A stretch of 64,000 nt of DNA, taken from Deltaproteobacteria bacterium. GTDB taxonomy: Bacteria; Myxococcota_A; Polyangia; GCA-2747355. The notes under the pieces are model-generated. The model had not been told where the DNA came from. It made no database searches and saw only the letters and a program-made list of their open reading frames with translations. The first letter of the stretch is position 1, and each line of letters begins with the position of its first letter. The position numbers were made by a program, and so were the translations under genes. The stretch spans positions 1 to 64,000 of the forward strand of contig JACKDQ010000008.1 of the NCBI GenBank assembly GCA_020633415.1, given 5' to 3'. Of this stretch, positions 31,366 to 41,849 are shown piece after piece.

Positions 31366-33083
31366 GAGCCCTTTTCTGTGGTCTTCTTTGGATCGCCGGC
31401 ACGCAACTGCTGTAGGCGGCGGTTTAGTCGCGCACGCACCGTTACGTCTTGCGTCTGGGACAGCGCTCGCCGGTAGAGCGCTATCGCTGCTTGGTGCTTT
31501 CCACGCTGCTCGCGTACGGCACCCAAATGCTCGAGAACTTCTGCTTCGCTGGGCAAGAGATTGGCGGCATAGCGCAATATCCGCTCGGCGTCAGCATGGC
31601 GACCTTGACGAAAGCGCAGCCAGCCGACGCTGTCGACGACGTGGGCCGACAGCGGGGCGTAGCGCAGCGCGGTGAACAGCAACTTTTCGGCTAGCGGAAG
31701 CTGCTCCTTGCTATCGGCGAGCAGGTAGCCCGTGAGGTTGAGCAGTAGCGGATCGTTGGGGCGCCCCTCGAGCAGCGTCTTCGCAGCCGCTCGCGCCATC
31801 GCACCCTGGCCGCTCTGTGTCAACACGACCGCCGCGGTGAAACGCAGCAAGAACGTCTCGCGCTTTTTTCGCGCCCTCTGGAGCACGAGCAGCGCGCTGT
31901 CGTGACGACCTGCTGCTGCTTGCAGCATCGCTAATTCGGCCTGAACCTGTGGTGCATCGGCATGGGGCAGCGCCAAGCGCTGCAAGAACACCGTCGCCGC
32001 CTGCTGCGCTTGTGATAGCTGCGCGAGCAAACGCGCTATATCGACCGCTGCGGTTGCCGAGAGGTTGCCCCCGACGGCGACTTGATCGAGCTGTTTGAGT
32101 GCCAGCGAGTGTTGCCCCAAGCCGTAGGTGGCGACGGCGTCGATCGCTCGCGCTAGGGGTGTGTCGAGCCCTTTGACCAGCTTTTGTGCCCAAGCCGGTT
32201 GCCGCGCCGACAGCGCGAGTTTGGCCGCTGCGAGGCGCTCTTTCACTGACCCCCGTCGAAAGGTTTCGAGCAGCGAGTCGATCTCGGCTGTCGCCTCAGC
32301 ATGACGGAGCAGTTCGAGGAGCAGTGCAGCACTCGACAGGTCTGGGCGCTGAGCATACAGCTCGCGAGCTTTTGCCAGGGCTGTTTTTGCTTGGCCTAAG
32401 GCGCGATGGACGTGCACCAGCTCAAACAGCGTATCGGCGTGAGGCGCGATTTCGTAGGCGCTTTGCAGCGCGTTGCGTGCGCAGGCGTAATCGAGCGAAC
32501 GCAAGCAGCTGCTGGCCAGACTTTCAAATGGTGCGACTGAGCCCGGCAGCAGGCCGGAAATGCGCTTGAGTAGTTCGCGGGCAGCAGCGCCGCGGCTCTG
32601 TTGCTCGAGCAGCTCAGCGAGCTGACCATAGGCAGGCCAATATTGCGGATTTTCGCGGATGCAGTGGCGATAGTATCGCTCAGCTGCGGCCGCATCGCCG
32701 GCGCGAGCGGAGAGCTCAGCAGCGACCATCAAGGCATCGGGAAAGCCCGCAGAGAGTTGCAGCGCTCGCTCGATCTGATAGCGGCCATCGCTAAGGCGAC
32801 CGCGCGCGACCAAGAGGCTGGCCAGCTGGGTCCTGAGGAATGGCGAGTCGGGGTCGAAGCTGAGCGCCGTTCGTAGGGCGTGCTCAGCTGAAAACAGGTT
32901 ACCGTGGGCGGTGGCGATTTCGGCGCGCAGGTAGTGGTGGTAGGCGTTGTAATCGACGTAGCGCGTGGGCTGAGGCTTGCCGTCGACCAGGCGGACAGTC
33001 GTCACCCGGCCCGTGCTGCCGCAACCGGTCAGCGTCAGCGAGATTAGGCAGAGAAGCTGGCAAAGGTTGCTCATAGAACCCAT
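31362..33083 (-). CDS. TPR-repeat lipoprotein
   Basis: 573 residues from ATG 33083 (ATG 33074 and GTG 33092 are alternatives). The leader ends LTLTGC, a good lipobox. The rest is a helical solenoid of about a dozen tetratricopeptide repeats (for example PDSPFLRTQLASLLVARGRL, YWPAYGQLAELLEQQSRG, LSAHVVDSVGWLRFRQGRH). It probably scaffolds an envelope complex. It is the first gene of the operon that continues with the LolB-like, rhodanese, MauE-like and DsbA-like genes. Confidence 0.85.
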   Translation of the reverse strand: MGSMSNLCQLLCLISLTLTGCGSTGRVTTVRLVDGKPQPTRYVDYNAYHHYLRAEIATAHGNLFSAEHALRTALSFDPDSPFLRTQLASLLVARGRLSDGRYQIERALQLSAGFPDALMVAAELSARAGDAAAAERYYRHCIRENPQYWPAYGQLAELLEQQSRGAAARELLKRISGLLPGSVAPFESLASSCLRSLDYACARNALQSAYEIAPHADTLFELVHVHRALGQAKTALAKARELYAQRPDLSSAALLLELLRHAEATAEIDSLLETFRRGSVKERLAAAKLALSARQPAWAQKLVKGLDTPLARAIDAVATYGLGQHSLALKQLDQVAVGGNLSATAAVDIARLLAQLSQAQQAATVFLQRLALPHADAPQVQAELAMLQAAAGRHDSALLVLQRARKKRETFLLRFTAAVVLTQSGQGAMARAAAKTLLEGRPNDPLLLNLTGYLLADSKEQLPLAEKLLFTALRYAPLSAHVVDSVGWLRFRQGRHADAERILRYAANLLPSEAEVLEHLGAVREQRGKHQAAIALYRRALSQTQDVTVRARLNRRLQQLRAGDPKKTTEKGS

Positions 33084-33150
33084 GGCGTGCACAGTGTAGC
33101 CTAGGTGATGGCCGGCGGCGAGCCGCAGCGCGCAGCGACAGGATTTTCGC

Positions 33151-33957
33151 GTGTCCGTGATCAGCGTCTCAGACTTGAGCGTTCGCTACCGCGTAGGCGA
33201 GCAGGTCAACATTGCGCTCGATCAAGTCGACCTGAAGCTTGAGGACGGCGAGCGCTGCGCGGTGGTCGGGCGGTCGGGCGCCGGGAAATCGACGCTGATC
33301 CTGGCGCTCTTGGGCTTGCTCGAGCCGAATGCGGTGCGGGCAGCGTCCGAGCTGCGTGTCGTCGATTGCGACTTACTGAGCGGCGAAAGGATTGCGCCCG
33401 GTCGAGTCGGTGTAGTCTTTCAAGAACCAGCTCAGTCGCTCAATCCCGTGGTGCGTGTGGGCAAGCAGCTCGATCAAGTGCTGCGTGCCGGCGGAGTCCC
33501 GAATTCAGCCGAGCGTCAGCGGCGCGCTCAACAGCAGCTGAGTAGTCTTGGTATCGCCGACGTGGCTACCGTGTTGGAGGCTTACCCCCACCAGCTGTCC
33601 GGCGGATTGGCTCAGCGCGTGGCGATCGCTATGGCGCTGGTCAATCGGCCCTGCCTGCTGATCGCAGACGAACCGACTGCTGCACTCGATCCGCTGATTC
33701 GAGCGAGCTTGCTGTCGCTGCTGGTTAAGGAGAGTGCCAAGCGGGCGTTGGCCTGTCTGATGATTACCCACGAGCTTTCGATCGCGCGCGACTTCTGTCA
33801 GTCGATCGCTGTGATCGAAGGGGGACGAATCGTTGAGCGCGGTGCGCTACCCGCCGTCCTCGAAGCGCCGCGGCACGCACACACCGCCGCGTTGGTCGCG
33901 GCGGATCGCCTTCATTCGGTCTGGGGAGCAGCCACAGGGAGCGATGGTGCCCGCTAA
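33151..33957 (+). CDS. Oligopeptide/dipeptide-type ABC transporter ATPase (OppD/DppD-like)
   Basis: 268 residues from GTG, with AGGA eight bases upstream. Walker A VGRSGAGKSTL, signature LSGGLAQRVAIAMAL and Walker B LLIADEPTAALD are intact, with the switch His in MITHELS. VVFQEPAQSLNPVVRVGKQL is the Q-loop form seen in Opp/Dpp/Nik ATPases. The usual partner permeases and binding protein are absent nearby. It overlaps the second ATPase gene by 14 bases. Confidence 0.88.
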   Translation: MSVISVSDLSVRYRVGEQVNIALDQVDLKLEDGERCAVVGRSGAGKSTLILALLGLLEPNAVRAASELRVVDCDLLSGERIAPGRVGVVFQEPAQSLNPVVRVGKQLDQVLRAGGVPNSAERQRRAQQQLSSLGIADVATVLEAYPHQLSGGLAQRVAIAMALVNRPCLLIADEPTAALDPLIRASLLSLLVKESAKRALACLMITHELSIARDFCQSIAVIEGGRIVERGALPAVLEAPRHAHTAALVAADRLHSVWGAATGSDGAR

Positions 33958-34858
33958 CCTGATCTCTGTGGTCGATCTCCACCTTAGCCTCGGTGGAATG
34001 CCGATCCTGCGCGGTATCAACCTCGCGATCGAACAAGGGGATGTGCTGGGGATCGTTGGCGAATCGGCGATGGGTAAGAGCACCCTCGGGCGCTGCCTGG
34101 TTGGCCTTGAGCGGCCGTCTTCGGGGAGCGTTCGCTTTTTGGGCGACGACGTCCACGCGAAGCGCTTTCGCACGTCGCCTGGCCGTCGGGCCTTACAATT
34201 CCTTTTCCAGGATCCGACCTCGGCGCTCGACCCCAAAGCGACGGTAGAGCGGACGTTACGCGAGGCGCTCGGTGCTGCGGAGGGACAAGTGGCCTGCTCA
34301 ACGGCGGCGATCGAAGCTCTGCTTGCCGATGTCGGGCTGGATGCCAAGTACGTCCGTCGCTTTCCTCATCAGCTATCTGTCGGTGAGCGTCAGCGACTCT
34401 GTCTGGCGCGCGTGCTCGCTTTGCGTCCGCGCGTTGTTGTGGCTGATGAGCCGACCAGTGCGCTCGATGTGATCGTCAAGACAGAGATCGCGCAACAGCT
34501 CAGGATGCTAGCCGACCGCGAGATCACGCTGGTGCTGATCAGCCACGACCTGCCGATGGTTCGGCGGTTGTGTAGCGCAGTTGTCGTGCTCTTCGCCGGC
34601 CGGGTTGTTGAATGCGGATCGGTTGAAGAGGTCCTCGAGTCCCCAGCGCACCCTTACACCCGTGCGCTGCTAGCTGTCGAGTCCAGCGCGGATAGCTCGG
34701 CGATCAGCGCTAGCGGCTGTGCCTTTCGACCGCGCTGTCGTCGCTACGCGGCGCATCACGACCGGCGATGTGAAGACGAACTGCCCGATTTGCTGGAGCT
34801 CTCGGATGACCATCGCATCGCCTGCCACCAGGATGACAGCGGGGCCGCGCCAAGGTAA
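33944..34858 (+). CDS. Oligopeptide/dipeptide-type ABC transporter ATPase (OppF/DppF-like)
   Basis: 304 residues from ATG 33944, preceded by GGGAG. Walker A GESAMGKSTL, Walker B VVVADEPTSALD and FLFQDPTSALDPKATV are typical of OppF-type subunits. The signature reads LSVGERQR with Val for the usual Gly, a rare change at a residue that contacts ATP. The C-terminal CAFRPRC...RRCEDELPDLLEL...IACH block is the Opp/Dpp ATPase tail. Likely pairs with the preceding ATPase; permeases must be encoded elsewhere. Confidence 0.87.
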   Translation: MVPANLISVVDLHLSLGGMPILRGINLAIEQGDVLGIVGESAMGKSTLGRCLVGLERPSSGSVRFLGDDVHAKRFRTSPGRRALQFLFQDPTSALDPKATVERTLREALGAAEGQVACSTAAIEALLADVGLDAKYVRRFPHQLSVGERQRLCLARVLALRPRVVVADEPTSALDVIVKTEIAQQLRMLADREITLVLISHDLPMVRRLCSAVVVLFAGRVVECGSVEEVLESPAHPYTRALLAVESSADSSAISASGCAFRPRCRRYAAHHDRRCEDELPDLLELSDDHRIACHQDDSGAAPR

Positions 34859-34964
34859 ACTAGGGCACTGACTTCCTCCCGGAAAATGAACGAAGCTGTG
34901 CGACCTTATGCCGTGGATTCACTGCAAGTGGTCGGCGCCGGTGGGCCGATCCGAGGATTAGCTC

Positions 34965-37900
34965 GTGCTTAGTATTGTCGGCGTAGGCCTGGACGAGAGG
35001 CTTGGTGCGCAAGCTACTCAGGCGATTTACAGCGCACAACTCGATGCATCGATCGAACTGATCGCCGCCGGCGAAGCCGCTTTGACCCAAGTAGAGCAGG
35101 GGCCCGTCGGCTTGCTGTTGGTGCGTCTTTCGGCCGACGGTTTCAACTTCTACCGGGCCGTCCGGCAACTGGGTCGAAAGGACCTGCCGATCGTTGGGTT
35201 GGCCGAGTCTGCCGAAGTCGCGGCGGCCGACGCCTTGCGTGCTGATCCAGTTGGCGCGAGCGTTCCGTTGCCGTTGCAGGAAGACTTGCTGCTCGCGGCA
35301 ATTTCGGCGCTGGTTGCCCATTCGACCCCCGCTTCGGCTGGACGAGCTGTCGGACCACCGGCCAGTTCGTTTGACTTTGAGCGGATCTTTCGCGGCACGT
35401 TCGATCGCGTTTCGGTCGCTCGCTTGATGGTAGCCGCGAGCTTCCAGCGGGCGACGGGAACGCTGAAGCTTACCCGTGGCAAGGTGCAGAAGGTCGTCTT
35501 TCTTAAGGACGGCATGCCGATCTACATCGATTCGAATCTCAGACACGAGGCCCTGGGCGCCTATTTGGTCAAGCGACGAACGATCGACGACCAGCAGCTC
35601 TCTCAGGCACTGAGGCATGCGCGTAACAATTCGCTCAAGCTCGGTGCGGCACTGGTCGCGCTTGGTCTGGCTGACGATCAGACCGTCGAGCGAGCGCTGG
35701 CGGCGCAAATCCAGATCAAGCTGGTCAGCACGATTCGCTGGCAAGATGGCACCTTTCTGTTTACTCCCGGCGACGACTTCAGCGAGCGCGTGCCACGATC
35801 GCCGCTGAGATTGGTCTACCTGGTGCTGACGGCACTTGGTCGCTTTGCACGCGTCGAGGAGACCGGGCTTTTGGAAGAGCGCGCATTGGCGCTGACCCCG
35901 TGTGGGGAAGCCGAGCGGGCGACGATCGCAGAAGCATACGGTGAAGAGTTGTTGAGCCATTGCGGACAAGGTGTTTCCGTTGCCGCGATCTTGGCCGGCG
36001 CTACCGCTCCGGCGTCGATTCGCGTGCAGGTCAGCGTGCTGCTCAACTGTGGCATGGTTTGTTACGTTGACGCCGATCCGCAGAGCGCTGTCCCCAACCG
36101 GGAAGCCGCTTCTTTGGGGGCGCCGGTTGCAGACCCGCGGGCGGACCTGTCCAGCCGGCCGCTGGAGAGGCCGCGCTACCAATCGATGATTCCTCCCGCT
36201 CTACCTTCACCGAGCACGATCGATGCGCGGGCAATGGTTCACGAGTCGCTGCATTTGCCGATCGTCAGGATGCAGCGACCGAGCGACGACGTTGGTCGCC
36301 TAGAGCAGTCGTTTGCCGAGCTCGCCGAGTTAGGTCAACACAGCGAGGTGGGCGGTCAAGCTGCGCTTGAAGAGCTGGTCGAATCTGCGCCGATCACGCC
36401 GGCTCTGAAGCTGAGCAGCACGACCAACCCTGTGATTCACACCGTGTCGCGAACGCCGCCGCCCGCCAGCGCAGAGCTCGCTCAGCCTGCCCGCAGCGAC
36501 GAAGAGCTGTTCGTTCCGTTGGATGACGGTGCGACGTCCGATTTTGAGTGGGTCAACGATTCTGGCGTCGTCCACTTTGCCGACGAAGGTTCGGGCCCAG
36601 GCATCCTGACAACCGATGAGGTGGTTGCCCAGCGCGGCAGTCGGCATGGCCTACTCGACGAAGCAGGGTCGGGTGACGAGCTGGCGACTGGCGATTTTGC
36701 GCGAGCAAGCGATAGCGCGACGACGCCCGACGCACCGGCGATCGATGGACTCGATGCAGAGCTTGCCTTTCGCGAAGGTGAACGTCTGCTGCGCGATAGC
36801 GACCCCGAGGCGGCCGAACAGCATTTCTCGCGCGCGATCGAGCTGCAACCCAACCAGCCCGACTTCTACGCCTATCGAGCGTGGGCACGCTTTGTCCGCT
36901 TTGGTCGGGGTGCCGTCGGTGCGGCGGCCGCCCGCGACGATGTTGCCCGGTCGCTTTCTATTGCTGATGACGCGGCGACCGCTCGCGAGGTGGCGGCGAT
37001 GATCGCGATCGATATTGGCGATGACTACGCAGCGGCTGACCATCTACGAGTCGCATTAGCCGCGGACCCTCCTGCCGTAGATACGTTTCACAAGCTGCGC
37101 CGCGTACTGCTGAGGCTTGAAGCGTACGAAGAGCTCGAGCGCACCTATGACTCGCTGCTCTTTCGCTTGCGCGGTGGTGACGAGGAGCAGCTGGTCGAAC
37201 TCTGGCTTGGTCTTGCAGCGCTTCATCGCGATCGCCTGGGCAACCATGATGCGGCAGAGATCGCGATGGCAGAGGTCGCGCGGCTAGCGCCGATGCATCC
37301 CGAGCTTCGTGCAGCCCGAGCTGCTGGTGACGCAGCCAGCCGCGAGTGGGCTGCGCAAGTGACCGCTTGCCGAAGGCGTCTCGCCGACGATCCAAGCAGC
37401 AACGCTGCGCTTTGTGACCTGTTCGAGTTGCACCAATCGGCTGGTCGTACCGACCATACGTTTGTCGTTGCAGCGCTGCTGATGGCCCGTGCTGCAGCGA
37501 CCAAGCAGCACGAATTGGCCTACGAGCGTTTGCGCCCCCGAGTTTTGCTTCGCGCATGCCGCCCGATGGTCGATTTTTTCGATGAGCTACGAGTCAACGG
37601 CGATGACCCCGCCGTCGAGCAGATTGTCGGCATGGTGTCCGACACGATCTCCAAGGTCTTTCCGGTGACGCTAAACGATCTGGGCAGCGCGGAAAGCGCC
37701 CGCCTCGACAGCTGGTGGGAATACCAGCCGTTCGCCGACATGCTGCGCTACGTGTGCGAGCAATTCAAGCAGGAGTGCCCCGCGGTCTATCGCTCGACAC
37801 GAACGTCGAGCGCTCTGCTTGCACCGACGCCGCAGGCCGAGCTGCTCGTCGGCCAGAGTCTGCTGTCGAGTCACGATCATTCGACGATCGTGTTTTCATT

Positions 37901-38315
37901 GGCTAGGGTACTCAGCTGCCGCACACAGGCGCGACGGCACATCTTTGGGCGTCGCGCGCGTGACCTGAAAATTGCGTTTCGCGCCGCGATCGCGACCGTG
38001 CGGCCACAGACGGCGGTCTCCGATTCGAGGACCGCGTTGTTTCTCGATCAAATGCAAGCCGATGGCCTCAAACCCGACGCGTTGCGTCCGTTTGTCGAGG
38101 CGCTTCTCAAACGCGACAAGATGAACCTGTCCGAATGGAGTCGAGCGGTCTGGCGAACCGCCTCGCGAATCGGCTTGCTGCTCGCTGGTGATCCGCGGCG
38201 TCCTCTTGAGCTGATGTCCAACGACGAGCAGACACGCGGCGCCTTGCTCGACTTCTCACTGAGCGAGCGGTTCGCGCGCTTACGGCGCGAACTGCAGATA
38301 TCGGTTGAAGTCTAG
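34965..38315 (+). CDS. Large PATAN/DUF4388 and TPR regulatory protein
   Basis: 1116 residues from GTG with GAGG eight bases upstream. Residues about 1-125 resemble a receiver fold but lack a clear acidic pocket and phospho-Asp. Residues about 145-270 are a DUF4388/PATAN domain (FDRVSVARLMVAASFQRATGTLKLTRGKVQKVVFLKDGMPIY). A long Ser/Pro/acidic linker (about 370-590) leads to TPRs (about 605-830; FREGERLLRDSDPEAAEQHFSRAIELQPNQPDFYAYRAWARF), then a helical end without an assigned family. PATAN proteins occur in signalling and gliding systems of myxobacteria and cyanobacteria. No signal peptide, so cytoplasmic. Confidence 0.8.
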   Translation: MLSIVGVGLDERLGAQATQAIYSAQLDASIELIAAGEAALTQVEQGPVGLLLVRLSADGFNFYRAVRQLGRKDLPIVGLAESAEVAAADALRADPVGASVPLPLQEDLLLAAISALVAHSTPASAGRAVGPPASSFDFERIFRGTFDRVSVARLMVAASFQRATGTLKLTRGKVQKVVFLKDGMPIYIDSNLRHEALGAYLVKRRTIDDQQLSQALRHARNNSLKLGAALVALGLADDQTVERALAAQIQIKLVSTIRWQDGTFLFTPGDDFSERVPRSPLRLVYLVLTALGRFARVEETGLLEERALALTPCGEAERATIAEAYGEELLSHCGQGVSVAAILAGATAPASIRVQVSVLLNCGMVCYVDADPQSAVPNREAASLGAPVADPRADLSSRPLERPRYQSMIPPALPSPSTIDARAMVHESLHLPIVRMQRPSDDVGRLEQSFAELAELGQHSEVGGQAALEELVESAPITPALKLSSTTNPVIHTVSRTPPPASAELAQPARSDEELFVPLDDGATSDFEWVNDSGVVHFADEGSGPGILTTDEVVAQRGSRHGLLDEAGSGDELATGDFARASDSATTPDAPAIDGLDAELAFREGERLLRDSDPEAAEQHFSRAIELQPNQPDFYAYRAWARFVRFGRGAVGAAAARDDVARSLSIADDAATAREVAAMIAIDIGDDYAAADHLRVALAADPPAVDTFHKLRRVLLRLEAYEELERTYDSLLFRLRGGDEEQLVELWLGLAALHRDRLGNHDAAEIAMAEVARLAPMHPELRAARAAGDAASREWAAQVTACRRRLADDPSSNAALCDLFELHQSAGRTDHTFVVAALLMARAAATKQHELAYERLRPRVLLRACRPMVDFFDELRVNGDDPAVEQIVGMVSDTISKVFPVTLNDLGSAESARLDSWWEYQPFADMLRYVCEQFKQECPAVYRSTRTSSALLAPTPQAELLVGQSLLSSHDHSTIVFSLARVLSCRTQARRHIFGRRARDLKIAFRAAIATVRPQTAVSDSRTALFLDQMQADGLKPDALRPFVEALLKRDKMNLSEWSRAVWRTASRIGLLLAGDPRRPLELMSNDEQTRGALLDFSLSERFARLRRELQISVEV

Positions 38316-38318
38316 CCG

Positions 38319-38505
38319 CTACTCGGTAGCCTTTTCGTAAAAGAGGGTGATCGCCAGGCAGTGAAAGGCCTCATCGGACGACTGGGTTACGATCGTATCG
38401 ACGATGTTGACTGCCGGATTCTCGCGAATCCAGGATGTGATCCGGTCGCCAAGGCGATCGCGCTCCTGTGCCATCGTTGCCGAGAACACCTTGACGCCGG
38501 TGAAG

Positions 38506-38531
<26 letters not shown>
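38319..38531 (-). CDS. Small Cse60-like protein
   Basis: 70 residues from ATG 38531, with AGG eight bases upstream, inside the end of the LeuA-like gene (26-base overlap). The sequence VKVFSATMAQERDRLGDRI...VNIVDTIVTQSSDEAFHCLAITLFYE resembles the small Cse60/DUF2758 family found in spore formers and others, whose role is not settled. Longer readings have an implausible basic N-terminus. Probably co-translated with the enzyme gene. Confidence 0.6.
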
Positions 38532-39783
<1,252 letters not shown>

Positions 39784-39850
39784 CTGTCTACCTCGCGAAG
39801 ATTGTGCATCGCGACCAGTCTACATCTGCTTTGCCCGAGTGTTACATAGC

Positions 39851-40330
39851 TCACTGATCGTCATGACGCAACAGGTCATCCGTCGACGACCCGTCGACCG
39901 ATGACACACCAGCGTCGGCTGACACCGGCGGTAGCAGCGGCGTGATAACTCGCTTTTCGCTGGTCGTTACTACAAAAACCACGACCAAAAGGATCAGAAT
40001 AACCACCAAGGACAGCCACTCGAACGAGAATCGTGTTTCCGCTCGGTCCCCAAAGAAGCGCCCAGCGGAGCGGCGATGGATGCGTCGCGCGACTTTCTTC
40101 GATAACTCGATCGGCTGAGCGAGCTGGTGAAGGCCCGACAATCCACGCAGCGTCTCTTTGAACGCTTCGTATTCCGCGCGACATTCGCTGCAGCTGCCGA
40201 AGTGTGCTTCGATGGCCGCGCGCTGCTGCATGTCGAGTGAGTCTTCGTAGTAGTCGCTGAACTTGTCTTTTGCTTGTTGGTGATCCATCCGGTCTTCTCT
40301 GTCGCCTACAGGACGGTTTCGTTCGGTCAT
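39851..40330 (-). CDS. Anti-sigma factor with zinc-finger (zf-HC2) domain
   Basis: 159 residues. The N-terminal domain has HFGSCSECR, the HxxxCxxC zinc motif of anti-sigma factors that hold ECF sigma factors. A single membrane helix (about 107-126, LSLVVILILLVVVFVV) follows, then a short Asp/Ser-rich periplasmic tail. Its ATG overlaps the sigma gene stop (ATGA), which ties their synthesis. ATG 40288 is an alternative start. The small periplasmic tail leaves little room for a sensor. Confidence 0.85.
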   Translation of the reverse strand: MTERNRPVGDREDRMDHQQAKDKFSDYYEDSLDMQQRAAIEAHFGSCSECRAEYEAFKETLRGLSGLHQLAQPIELSKKVARRIHRRSAGRFFGDRAETRFSFEWLSLVVILILLVVVFVVTTSEKRVITPLLPPVSADAGVSSVDGSSTDDLLRHDDQ

Positions 40331-40914
40331 TGTTCGCGCTCTAGCCGCTCTTTGAGCGCCATGCGCGCACGGTGCAAGCGCGACTTTACGGTTCCTTCGG
40401 CGAGATCGGTGATCGCACAGATCTCTTGGTAGGTTAGCCCCTCGACGTCGCGCAAGACGATCACCACACGCTGGTCTTCATCGAGTTCGGCAATCGCGCG
40501 CTGCAGCGCCTGCTCGAGCCGCTTTCCTTCGAGAATGCGGTCGGGCGCGCTGATCTGCGCTTGTAGCGCGATCGCGGGTCCGTCGCGCTCCGTGCCTTCG
40601 CGCGCCTCCACATCGTCAAAACTGGCGCTTCCGTGGTAGTTGCGGCGGGCCAGATATTTGTAGCGGTTTTTGCAGTGGTTAACGGCGATACGGTAGATCC
40701 ATGTGCTGAGTCGACTCTCTTCGCGAAAACGATCGATCGATTTGAAGACGGTTACGAACACGTCTTGAGCGAGGTCTTCGGCTTCTTCGCGATTGCCGAG
40801 CATGCGAAAGACGAGATTGAACACCTGCTGCTCGTGTTCGCGCACCATCTCGCGAAAGGCTGCCTCATCTCGCTCTTGCAGCCGGCGAATCAGTCGCCGC
40901 TCTCGTTTGCTCAT
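40327..40914 (-). CDS. ECF (RpoE-like) RNA polymerase sigma factor
   Basis: 195 residues from ATG 40914, whose first base is shared with the stop codon of the gene before it (TAATG). Region 2 reads FREMVREHEQQVFNLVFRMLGNREEAEDLAQDVFVTVFKSI and region 4 has LPQ-like VIVLRDVEGLTYQEICAITDLAEGTVKSRLHRAR. It directs RNA polymerase to stress or envelope promoters; targets are not shown. The anti-sigma gene follows directly. Confidence 0.93.
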   Translation of the reverse strand: MSKRERRLIRRLQERDEAAFREMVREHEQQVFNLVFRMLGNREEAEDLAQDVFVTVFKSIDRFREESRLSTWIYRIAVNHCKNRYKYLARRNYHGSASFDDVEAREGTERDGPAIALQAQISAPDRILEGKRLEQALQRAIAELDEDQRVVIVLRDVEGLTYQEICAITDLAEGTVKSRLHRARMALKERLEREQ

Positions 40915-41846
40915 TAGCGCATGTACAGTTTCAGCGCCGTGGCGACCTGTGTCTCGACGCCACCGGCGACGGTTTGTCGGATACCGCACTCGAGGCCGAT
41001 CTTCGGACCGATCAGCGCGCCTCCAAAACTGATATGGCTACGCTCGTAGAGCGTGTCGTGTTCGACACCGAGACGGATCGCATAGGCGCGCGCGAGAAAG
41101 ATCTCGGCGCCACCGTGGTAGCTCGCTTTGACGCGGTCGGCGCTGCTAAAGTCGAGTGCGCTGTCAAACCCCAGCAGTAGCTTGCCGAGGTCGACGGCAA
41201 GTCCGAGGCCGAGCGTTCGCGCGAAGGCAGGGTCATCGATGGCGACAAGGTTCTTGCCGACAACGGCAAGGCGAAACTTGGCGAGGCGAAATACTCCGCC
41301 GACATCGACCGTCCCGGTATTGATCGATGTTGCCTCGAGTTGAACACCTTCGGGTAGGCTGCTGCGGTGACGGAGATATTTTCCGGTGACGCCGATCATG
41401 AGCATCTCGCCGAGTGGTGCACTCAGCGAAAGCCCTGCTTCGTGAGTTGCGAACGTTTCGGTGAAGGGGAGCGCGGGCTGAACGCTGAGCGTCTGCTGTG
41501 GCCGCGCGCGCGAGTAACCGTAGAAGATGCCAGCGGCGATGCGCGAGGTCAGCGAGTCGACGATCGAAAAGTGCAGCTGGTGGGCGCCGTCGGCACCGCG
41601 GTACTGGTAGATCGCGCCCATCACGTAAGTTCGGGTCAGGCTCATCGCTGCGGGATTGAGGATCGGTCCAGCCGTCCCTGCGGCGGAAGCGCGAAGTGCT
41701 CCACCGAGCGCGACCGCGCGGGCTCCGAGCATTTGTCTCTCGGCGTACGCCGACGAGTCGACGAGTCCGAACAACGCGAGCACTAGGCCCGCGATGCAAA
41801 GCGCCAACGATCGCCGCCGCACAGCGTGGGTTCGTTCGCCGCCCAT
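40914..41846 (-). CDS. Outer-membrane beta-barrel protein, PorV/FadL-like
   Basis: 310 residues. Signal peptide about 1-36 ending SSAYA. The mature start RQMLGARAVALGGALRASAAGTAGPILNPAAMSL, where conserved Ala/Gly and NPAA occur, is typical of PorV/PorQ and OMPP1/FadL barrels. Alternating strands follow to the C-terminus. It may move hydrophobic cargo or support secretion. It lies 3 bases after another envelope gene and leads into the sigma/anti-sigma pair, so it may be linked to an envelope stress circuit. Confidence 0.72.
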   Translation of the reverse strand: MGGERTHAVRRRSLALCIAGLVLALFGLVDSSAYAERQMLGARAVALGGALRASAAGTAGPILNPAAMSLTRTYVMGAIYQYRGADGAHQLHFSIVDSLTSRIAAGIFYGYSRARPQQTLSVQPALPFTETFATHEAGLSLSAPLGEMLMIGVTGKYLRHRSSLPEGVQLEATSINTGTVDVGGVFRLAKFRLAVVGKNLVAIDDPAFARTLGLGLAVDLGKLLLGFDSALDFSSADRVKASYHGGAEIFLARAYAIRLGVEHDTLYERSHISFGGALIGPKIGLECGIRQTVAGGVETQVATALKLYMR

Positions 41847-41849
41847 CGT

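Noticed and set aside
34860..36182. 440-residue open frame on the minus strand
   Set aside because: Antisense to the PATAN protein; Arg/Gln/His-rich with no domain. A shadow of GC-rich coding bias.
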